Of a stretch of DNA of 64,000 nt, positions 16,305 to 22,686 are shown in pieces. Made by a program: the position numbers and the translations under genes. The notes under the pieces were generated by a model, which worked only from the letters and a program-made list of their open reading frames with translations, did no database searches and was not told the DNA's origin. Positions within the stretch are counted from its first letter, which is position 1. Every line of letters begins with the position of its first letter. The stretch comes from Leifsonia sp. Root227 (GTDB taxonomy: Bacteria; Actinomycetota; Actinomycetes; Actinomycetales; Microbacteriaceae): the NCBI RefSeq assembly GCF_001428745.1, contig NZ_LMIO01000004.1:434001-498000 (forward strand), in the 5' to 3' direction.

Positions 16305-17170
16305 CCGGCATCGCCGTGACCCCGCATCCGCGTCTCTCGATCAACCAGGCGACCATCAAGTACGCCGACCTCGGAACCGCTCTGCGCCTGACCGCGGAGG
16401 CGGGAGTGCAGAGCATCGGCCTCTGGCGGGAGCCGGTCGCCGAGGTCGGGGTACGCGAGGCTGCCGCGCGCGTGGCCGACTCCGGTCTGCGCGTGTCGAG
16501 TCTCTGCCGGGCCGGGTTCTTCACGGCTCCGGAGGGCGAGGAGCGCCGCCGATCGCTCGACGACAACCGCGCCGCGATCGAGGAGACGGCCGCCCTTGCA
16601 GCAGCGGGGGCCGCCGGCTCCGCCGCCGTGCTCGTCCTGGTCGCCGGTGGCCTGCCTGCCGGCTCCACCGACCTGCGCGGAGCCAGAGAGCGGATGCGCG
16701 ACGCCGTCGCCGAGCTCGAACCGGAGGCGCGCGCGGCGGGGGTCACCCTCGCGCTGGAGGCCCTGCATCCCATGTACGCGGCCGACCGGGCCGTGCTCTC
16801 CACGCTCGGCCAGGCGCTCGACGTGGCGGAGCAGTTCCCCGCGGAGTCGGTCGGCGTCGTGGTCGACACCTTCCATGTCTGGTGGGACCCGGCTGTGCGC
16901 GACCAGATCGCGCGGGCGGGCGCATCCGGCCGGATCGCCAGCTACCAGGTCTGCGACTGGGTCACCCCGCTCGCCGCCGATGTGCTCCTCGCCCGCGGCA
17001 TGATGGGCGACGGCCACATCGACTTCGCGAGCATCACCGCCGCGGTGAACGCGGCGGGGTACACGGGTGACGTCGAGGTGGAGATCTTCAACCAGGCGAT
17101 CTGGGATGCGTCGCCGGCGTCGGTCGTCGAGCGCACCGTTCGGGCGTTCGCCGAGCACGTGCCACTGTAG
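16301..17170 (+). CDS. Sugar phosphate isomerase/epimerase (AP-endonuclease-2 TIM barrel)
   Basis: 289 residues from ATG 16301, overlapping the DUF993 stop by 4 bp. Likely divalent-metal ligands of the xylose-isomerase-like barrel are visible: Glu in LEALHP, Asp/His in VDTFHVWW, His in GDGHID and Glu in VEIFN. The family covers isomerases, epimerases, dehydratases and the deglycosylating partners of 3-keto-glycosides. With an oxidoreductase in the same operon, action on a keto-sugar or keto-glycoside is the favoured inference. Confidence 0.87.
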   Translation: MTGIAVTPHPRLSINQATIKYADLGTALRLTAEAGVQSIGLWREPVAEVGVREAAARVADSGLRVSSLCRAGFFTAPEGEERRRSLDDNRAAIEETAALAAAGAAGSAAVLVLVAGGLPAGSTDLRGARERMRDAVAELEPEARAAGVTLALEALHPMYAADRAVLSTLGQALDVAEQFPAESVGVVVDTFHVWWDPAVRDQIARAGASGRIASYQVCDWVTPLAADVLLARGMMGDGHIDFASITAAVNAAGYTGDVEVEIFNQAIWDASPASVVERTVRAFAEHVPL

Positions 17171-17174
17171 TGGG

Positions 17175-18290
17175 ATGCCGTACACCGTTGTCGTAGCACC
17201 AGACTCCTTCAAGGGGTCGGCGACGGCCACCGCTGTCGCCGGAGCGCTCGCGGCCGGGTGGTCGTCCGTGCGGCCGGACGATCGTCTCGTGCTCGCCCCG
17301 ATGGCGGACGGCGGCGAGGGAACGCTCGACGCCTTCGACGTGGCGGTCCCTGGCTCCGTCCGCCACCCGATCACCGTGCTCGGCCCGGCAGGCGCAGCCG
17401 TGGATGCGTCCTGGCTGTCCCTCCCGGACGGCACCGCCGTGGTCGAGCTGGCGGAGACCAGCGGCCTCTCCCACATGCCGGCCCTCGCCCCGCTCGACGC
17501 CCACACCTTCGGCTTCGGGCAGGCGATCGCCGCAGCACTGGATGCGGGCGCGACCGGACTTCTGCTCGCCATCGGAGGGAGCGCATCCACCGATGGCGGC
17601 GTCGGAGCCCTCGCAGCGCTCGGCGCCCGGTTCGCGGACGCGACCGGCCGTCCGATCCGCCTCGGCAACCGCGGCCTCGGCACGCTGGCCCGCGCCGACC
17701 TGTCCGGGCTGCCGGCGCTTCCGCCGGGCGGGGTGCGCATCCTGAGCGATGTGACCAACCCCCTGCTCGGCACCACGGGAGCGGCGGCCGTATTCGGCCC
17801 GCAGAAGGGCGCGACGCCGGAACAGGTGGCTGGGCTGGAGTCCGGCCTGGTGCGGTTGGCGCGCGTGCTCGGCGGAGGTCAGGTGCCCGGCGCGCGGCCC
17901 GTGCGCCCCGGCACGCCCGGCGCTGGAGCGGCGGGCGGAACAGGCTACGGCCTGCTCGCCTGGGGCGCGCAGCTCGCACCGGGCTCTGCGGCGGTGGGAG
18001 ACGCGCTCGGCCTGCCGGCGCTGGTGCGCACGGCCGACGCCGTGATCACGGGCGAGGGCCGCTTCGACACCCAGTCGGCAGCGGGAAAGGTGCCGGCGTA
18101 CGTATCGCAGCTGGCACGGGATGGCGGCATCCCTGCGCTCCTCGCGGCCGGGGCGATCGACGCGGAGACGGAAGGATTCGCGGCCGCGGCCTCGCTCAGC
18201 GCGCTGGCCGGGGGAGCGGAGGGCGCGATGGCGGAGCCGGAGCGCTGGGCGCGGGCGGCGGGGGCTGCGCTGGCCGCGACGGTGCGGTGA
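17175..18290 (+). CDS. Glycerate kinase (GlxK/GarK type I)
   Basis: 371 residues from ATG 17175, four bases after the previous stop. Motifs of glycerate kinase type I: VVAPDSFKGS (start), MADGGEGT (residues 42-49), GGSASTDGGVGALAALG near 135-151 and GEGRFDTQSAAGK near 290-302. It phosphorylates D-glycerate with ATP, feeding glycolysis. Its place at the end of the operon implies that the pathway yields glycerate or a precursor such as tartronate semialdehyde, which is a useful constraint on the unknown substrate. Confidence 0.92.
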   Translation: MPYTVVVAPDSFKGSATATAVAGALAAGWSSVRPDDRLVLAPMADGGEGTLDAFDVAVPGSVRHPITVLGPAGAAVDASWLSLPDGTAVVELAETSGLSHMPALAPLDAHTFGFGQAIAAALDAGATGLLLAIGGSASTDGGVGALAALGARFADATGRPIRLGNRGLGTLARADLSGLPALPPGGVRILSDVTNPLLGTTGAAAVFGPQKGATPEQVAGLESGLVRLARVLGGGQVPGARPVRPGTPGAGAAGGTGYGLLAWGAQLAPGSAAVGDALGLPALVRTADAVITGEGRFDTQSAAGKVPAYVSQLARDGGIPALLAAGAIDAETEGFAAAASLSALAGGAEGAMAEPERWARAAGAALAATVR

Positions 18291-18324
18291 CGCGCGCGGG
18301 TCATGCGCGCTCGCTCGCCTGCTG

Positions 18325-18344
18325 GCCGCGCGGTCTCGCGCGGC
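18325..18344. terminator. Bidirectional GC hairpin between converging genes
   Basis: GCCGCGCG, tetraloop GTCT, CGCGCGGC: a perfect 8-bp stem placed between the converging glycerate kinase and YciI genes. No T-tract follows on either strand, which is common for actinobacterial terminators. Confidence 0.55.
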
Positions 18345-18363
18345 GACCTCGCACCGCGCTGGT

Positions 18364-18660
18364 TCACGCACCCCGCAGCAGCGACACCTGAAACCCGCGC
18401 AGCTCCCCGCGCGCGAACCCTTCCGCGATCACCGGGTCCTCCTCCATGAAGGCTCTCGCTTCCGGTTCGTCCTCGGCGTCGAACACGCAGATGCCGGTGT
18501 TGACGTGCCCCAGCGTCGGCCCCACCAGGATCACGCGCCCGTCGGCGAACGCGCGTTGCAGCCGCGCCCAGTGCCGCCCCCACGCCTCCTTCTCCGCGTC
18601 CGTCATCGTCGCCGCGAAGTCGTCGCGGGGCGGATGGATGAAGTAGATCCACTGGCTCAT
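18364..18660 (-). CDS. YciI family protein
   Basis: 98 residues. The YCII fold is indicated by the N-terminal YFIHPPRDDF, the central RVILVGPTLGHVNTGICVFD with His in the expected acid/base pair region, and EEDPVIAEGFARGELRGFQV. These small ferredoxin-like proteins are mostly uncharacterised; some act in aromatic ring breakdown as hydrolases or decarboxylases. It stands alone on the minus strand. Confidence 0.85.
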   Translation of the reverse strand: MSQWIYFIHPPRDDFAATMTDAEKEAWGRHWARLQRAFADGRVILVGPTLGHVNTGICVFDAEDEPEARAFMEEDPVIAEGFARGELRGFQVSLLRGA

Positions 18661-18732
18661 CAGGCCATCATGCGCTCACCCGTTCCCGTCGCGCATCCCG
18701 AGGAGGACAATCGGTCACGGAAGGGAACGATC

Positions 18733-18912
18733 ATGGACGATCTCACCGGGTCATCGACCGAACGCGCTCACCGCCTCGCCAGCCTCGAAGGGGAGGCCGA
18801 CTCCCCTCTGCCTCCGGACTGGGTGCGACGCCAGCTCGGCCTCGCGCTCGCCGCGTGGGCGGAGGACGAGAGGAGACTGGACGTGGATGCGGAGGGCCGC
18901 GAGGACTTCTGA
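18733..18912 (+). CDS. Small acidic protein, unknown
   Basis: 59 residues from ATG 18733, preceded by GGAAGGGA. The sequence is acidic and lacks membrane segments; it contains PLPPDWVRRQLGLALAAWAED, which looks like an amphipathic helix. I do not recognise a family. It lies between divergent/convergent neighbours with its own ribosome site and normal GC-rich codon use, so it is probably real. Confidence 0.5.
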   Translation: MDDLTGSSTERAHRLASLEGEADSPLPPDWVRRQLGLALAAWAEDERRLDVDAEGREDF

Positions 18913-18959
18913 CCCACCGGGCCACACGTCGGCAGCGCCGGCAGCGCCCGCCCGCCTCG

Positions 18960-20483
18960 TCACTCCCGCAGCAGCCCCCGCAGCGTCTGGATCGTGTCGG
19001 CCTCTGCCGCATCCTTGTCGTCGCGGTACCGCTTCACCCGCGCGAAGCGCAGCGCGATCCCGCCCGGATACCGGCTGGAGCGCTGCACCCCGTCGATCGC
19101 GATCTCCACGACGGTCGTCGGCGTCACCCACACCGTCCCCGCCGTGCGGCGCACCTCGATCTCCTGGAAGTGCTCCGTCTGCCAGCGCAGCAACTCGTCG
19201 GTGAGGCCCTTGAACGTCTTGCCCACCATCACGTAGCCGCCCGGTTCGCCGAAATCGCCGTCCGGGTCGAGGGCGCCGAGGTGCAGGTTCGACAGCCAGC
19301 CCCGTCGTCGCCCGGAACCCCACTCGCACGCGAGCACCACCAGGTCGTAGGTGTGCACGGGCTTCACCTTGATCCAGGACGACCCGCGCCTCCCCGCCGC
19401 GTACGGAGAGTCGATCGCCTTCACGACCACGCCCTCCTGACCGGCCGCCAGTGCATCCTCCGCGATCCGCTCCGCCACCGCAGGGTCGTCGGTGACCTCG
19501 CCCGGGATGCGGTGCGCGCCCGCGATCCGCTCCAGCTCGGCGATCCGCGTAGACAGCGGCTCGTCGAGGAGGTCGCGGCCGTCGACGTGCAGCACGTCGA
19601 AGAACCATGGATGCAGGACCGCCTCCCGCGCGGCCTCCGCCCCGAACCGGGACATCGTCTCCTGGAACGGACGAGGCGCGCCGTCCTCGTCGAGAGAGAG
19701 GGTCTCCCCGTCGAGGATGACGTCGCGCACCGGCATCCCGCGCACGACCTCGACCACCTCCGGCACGCGACGGGTGATGTCGGCGAGGTTCCTCGTGAAC
19801 ACCCGCACGTCGTCGCCGGACCGGTGCACCTGGATGCGCGCACCGTCGAGCTTGAACTCGACCGACGCCTCGCCGGTCGTCGCCAGCGCGGCCGATGCGC
19901 TCGCTGCCGTTCCCGCGAGCATCGGCTGCACGGGCCGCCCGACCACCAGGCCGACGTCGGCGAGCTCTGCGGCTGTGCCCGTCAGTGCGAGCCTGGCCGT
20001 CTCGCCGAGGTCGCCGGTCAGCATCGCCGCGCGCCGCACCACCTCCCCTGGCCGGTCTGCCGCCCTGGCGATGGCGTCGGTGAGGACGCCCTCCAGGGCG
20101 CCCGTGCGCATCTCGCCCAGGAGCGCCCTGGCGATGAAGTCCTGTTCCTCCGCGGTGGCGCGCTCGGTGAACGCGCGCAACTCGCGGGTGCGGTCCCCGG
20201 CCGACCCTGTGCCCGACAGCGCGGCGAGCCGGTCGAGCAGCGCATCCAGGTCGTCGATGGTGAGGCTGGGCTGCGGCGCGGGTGCGCCGATCGCGGCGGA
20301 CAGTCCGCGCCAGCCGACGCCGACCCTGCCCTGGCGCGGCTTGCCGACGAGCAGCCCGACCGCCGGTGCGATCTCCTCCGGCGCGAGCTGCGAGAGCAGC
20401 CCGGCGAGCGCATCCACTTTCGCCAGCCGCGACCGAGTGGATGCGACGGCCTCCGAAGTCTTCACCAGCGCGTCAACCAGCAC
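18960..20483 (-). CDS. ATP-dependent DNA ligase (LigB type)
   Basis: 507 residues from GTG 20483, preceded by GGGAGG; an ATG at 20546 would run into the palindromic repeat and add 21 odd residues. N-terminal DNA-binding domain (about 1-190), adenylation domain with the nucleotidyl-accepting Lys in FKLDGARIQVH, motif III-like FFDVLHVDG, motif IV EGVVVK and motif V SWIKVKP, then the OB-fold domain. It joins nicks with ATP via an enzyme-AMP. This is the archaeal-like stand-alone ligase found in many actinobacteria in addition to NAD-dependent LigA. No Ku or polymerase gene is adjacent. Confidence 0.93.
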   Translation of the reverse strand: MLVDALVKTSEAVASTRSRLAKVDALAGLLSQLAPEEIAPAVGLLVGKPRQGRVGVGWRGLSAAIGAPAPQPSLTIDDLDALLDRLAALSGTGSAGDRTRELRAFTERATAEEQDFIARALLGEMRTGALEGVLTDAIARAADRPGEVVRRAAMLTGDLGETARLALTGTAAELADVGLVVGRPVQPMLAGTAASASAALATTGEASVEFKLDGARIQVHRSGDDVRVFTRNLADITRRVPEVVEVVRGMPVRDVILDGETLSLDEDGAPRPFQETMSRFGAEAAREAVLHPWFFDVLHVDGRDLLDEPLSTRIAELERIAGAHRIPGEVTDDPAVAERIAEDALAAGQEGVVVKAIDSPYAAGRRGSSWIKVKPVHTYDLVVLACEWGSGRRRGWLSNLHLGALDPDGDFGEPGGYVMVGKTFKGLTDELLRWQTEHFQEIEVRRTAGTVWVTPTTVVEIAIDGVQRSSRYPGGIALRFARVKRYRDDKDAAEADTIQTLRGLLRE

Positions 20484-20522
20484 CCCCTCATCCTCCCACC
20501 GCCCTCCGACACCCCTCCCCAA

Positions 20523-20590
20523 GCAATCGAGCCGGGACTTATGCACGCCTGCGCCCGGCGTGTCGCATGCACAAGTCCCGGCTCGATTGC
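20523..20590. repeat. 68-bp palindromic element, copy B
   Basis: Arms GCAATCGAGCCGGGACTT and AAGTCCCGGCTCGATTGC are exact reverse complements (18 bp), extended inside by a TGCA pair, around a 22-base GC-rich centre. It lies between two divergent genes, so it is not a simple terminator of either. The reverse complement aligns over its full length with copy A at 2729-2796. Confidence 0.9.
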
Positions 20591-20623
20591 GTCGGAGGGA
20601 GGGGGAGAGGGGCCGGGAGCGGG

Positions 20624-20638
20624 TAGCGTTTGGGTGTG
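20624..20638 (+). promoter_or_regulatory. -10 box and leaderless GTG of lipase gene
   Basis: TAGCGT at 20624-20629, six bases, GTG at 20636. Same geometry as before the LacI and LysR genes. No Shine-Dalgarno sequence. Confidence 0.45.
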
Positions 20639-21829
20639 AGCGCGCGAGGGTTGCGGGTCGTGGTGGTGATCGTGGCGGCGGTCGCGGCGCTGACCGCGTG
20701 CTCGCCCACCCAGGCCACCCGCGTCGAGGAGGACCTCGGTGCCCGCCCGTACGTCGGCAGCTTCTATCGCGTGCCGTCTCCGCTGCCGAGCGGCGCGCCT
20801 GGCTCTCTCATCGCCACCGAGGAGGCGCCGGGGCAGCCGGCCGGCGCCGCCGCATGGCGCATCATGTTCCGCTCCACGGACCTCGACGGAAAGCCGGTCG
20901 TGAACAGCGGGCTCCTCGTCGTCCCCGACGCCCCCGCCCCGGCCGGCGGCCGGACGATCGTCTCGTGGGGTCACCCGACCACCGGAAGCGCGGAGAAGTG
21001 CGCGCCGTCGCGGTTCTTCGACCCGTACGTCTTCGTCGAAGGTCTCACCGACCTGCTCGCCCGTGGATACGCCGTCGTCTACACCGACTACACCGGGATG
21101 GGCGTGCCGGGCCCCGACTCCTACCTCGTCGGCGAGACGGAGGGCAGGAACGTGCTCGACGCCGCCAGAGCCGCCCGCGACGTCCTCGGCGCGGAGGCCA
21201 GCAACCGGGTGGTGCTGTGGGGTCACTCGCAGGGCGGTCAGGCCGTGCTGTTCGCCGCCCAGCTCGCCGCATCGTACGCGCCGGACCTCGACATCCGCGC
21301 CGCAGCGGTGGCCGCGCCGGCCACCGATCTCGCCAGCCTGATGCGCGCCGACATCGGCGACGTCTCCGGGGTGAGCATCGCGTCGTACGCGTTCGCCGCG
21401 TACTCCGACGTGTACGACGTCCCGGTGCGGAGCATCCTCACCCCTGCGGCAGTGGATGCCCTTCCCACGATGAACGGCTTCTGCCTCCTCACCCAGAACT
21501 CGGCCATGCACGCGGTGGCGAAGCCGCTCATCGGCACCTTCCTGTCCGCCGACCCGGAGACGACGGAACCGTGGTCTGGGCTGCTCGCGGCGAACACGCC
21601 AGGCGCAGCCAGGATCGCTGTGCCGCTGTTCGTGGCGCAGGGGCTGGCGGACAAGCTGGTGCGCCCCGAGGCGACGGACGCGTTCGTCGCGCGCGAGAAG
21701 GGCGATGGCACGGCGGTCACCTATGACCGCATCCCCGGTGCCACGCACGGCACCGTGGCGAACAAGGCGATGCCGCGGGTGCTGGACTGGCTGGATGCGA
21801 ACGGCGGCGGTGCGGCGAACGCACGCTAG
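20636..21829 (+). CDS. Secreted lipoprotein lipase/esterase (secretory lipase family)
   Basis: 397 residues from GTG 20636; a TTG two codons earlier is possible. Signal peptide with hydrophobic core (VVVVIVAAVAALTAC) and lipobox-like LTAC. The alpha/beta-hydrolase nucleophile elbow is GHSQGGQ, with His in GATHGT near the C-terminus and Asp in the QGLADKLV loop. The pattern (YTDYTGMG, RNVLDAARA) matches the secretory LIP lipase family, which cleaves ester bonds outside the cell. It is monocistronic and divergent from the DNA ligase. Confidence 0.87.
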   Translation: MSARGLRVVVVIVAAVAALTACSPTQATRVEEDLGARPYVGSFYRVPSPLPSGAPGSLIATEEAPGQPAGAAAWRIMFRSTDLDGKPVVNSGLLVVPDAPAPAGGRTIVSWGHPTTGSAEKCAPSRFFDPYVFVEGLTDLLARGYAVVYTDYTGMGVPGPDSYLVGETEGRNVLDAARAARDVLGAEASNRVVLWGHSQGGQAVLFAAQLAASYAPDLDIRAAAVAAPATDLASLMRADIGDVSGVSIASYAFAAYSDVYDVPVRSILTPAAVDALPTMNGFCLLTQNSAMHAVAKPLIGTFLSADPETTEPWSGLLAANTPGAARIAVPLFVAQGLADKLVRPEATDAFVAREKGDGTAVTYDRIPGATHGTVANKAMPRVLDWLDANGGGAANAR

Positions 21830-21861
21830 CCGAATCCCGACCTGCGCCATACTCTCGCACT

Positions 21862-22635
21862 GTGGACCTTCACCTGAACGGCAAGACCGCCATCGTCACC
21901 GGTGCCAGCAGAGGCATCGGACTCGCCATCGTGCGCACGCTGCTCGCCGAGGGCGCGCACGTGACCGCCATCGCCAAGACCGTCACGGACGACATCGCAG
22001 CCCTGCAGGCCGACGACCGATTCCGTTTCGTCTCCGTCGACCTGTCCGACCCGGCCAGGATCACCGCGCTCGCCGACGAGGTCGACGCACCGGTCGATCT
22101 CCTGGTCAACAATGTCGGGGCCGCACCGTCGCGCCCCGGCGGGTTCGCCTCCATCACCGACGACGACTGGATGCGCACCTACGGCCTCAACACGCTCGCC
22201 ACGGTGCGCGTCACGCGCGCGCTCCTCGGGAAGATCCCGGACGGCGGCTCGATCGTCAACATCGCCAGCGAGAACTCGAAACTCGCCGACCCGCTGGTGA
22301 TGGACTACAGCGCCGCGAAGGCCGCCGTGCTCAGCTTCAGCAAGTCCCTCTCGAAGGAGCTCGGTCCGCGCGGCATCCGGGTGAACGCGATCAGCCCTGG
22401 CCCCGTCGCGACGGCGCTCTGGCTCGGCGACGGCGGAGTGGCCAAGGCGGTCTCCGCAGCGGGCGGCGGTACCCCGCAGGAGGTGCGGCACGGCGCGGAG
22501 CAGGCGATGGTGACGGGCCGCTTCACGACGCCGGAGGAGGTCGCCGCCCTCGTCACCATGATCGCGTCCCCGCTCCTCGGCAACCTGACAGGCGCCGACA
22601 TCGTCATCGACGGCGGGATGCGGCAGACGATGTGA
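21862..22635 (+). CDS. SDR-family oxidoreductase
   Basis: 257 residues. Classical short-chain dehydrogenase: cofactor loop TGASRGIG (residues 13-20), NNVG, and catalytic Tyr/Lys in YSAAKAAV preceded by Ser in NIASENSK. SPGPVAT near the C-terminal third and IDGGMRQTM at the end are typical. Reduces or oxidises a carbonyl/alcohol with NAD(P). The start is GTG, eight bases after CATACT, so the gene may be leaderless. Substrate unknown. Confidence 0.9.
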   Translation: MDLHLNGKTAIVTGASRGIGLAIVRTLLAEGAHVTAIAKTVTDDIAALQADDRFRFVSVDLSDPARITALADEVDAPVDLLVNNVGAAPSRPGGFASITDDDWMRTYGLNTLATVRVTRALLGKIPDGGSIVNIASENSKLADPLVMDYSAAKAAVLSFSKSLSKELGPRGIRVNAISPGPVATALWLGDGGVAKAVSAAGGGTPQEVRHGAEQAMVTGRFTTPEEVAALVTMIASPLLGNLTGADIVIDGGMRQTM

Positions 22636-22686
22636 GCCGGTGATGTCCGCCCTCCCGTGTCCCCGGCGCGTGAGAGGCTGAGTCCC

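Noticed and set aside
18960..20483. DNA ligase as part of a bacterial NHEJ operon
   Set aside because: No Ku or LigD polymerase domain is adjacent; the enzyme has the stand-alone LigB layout.
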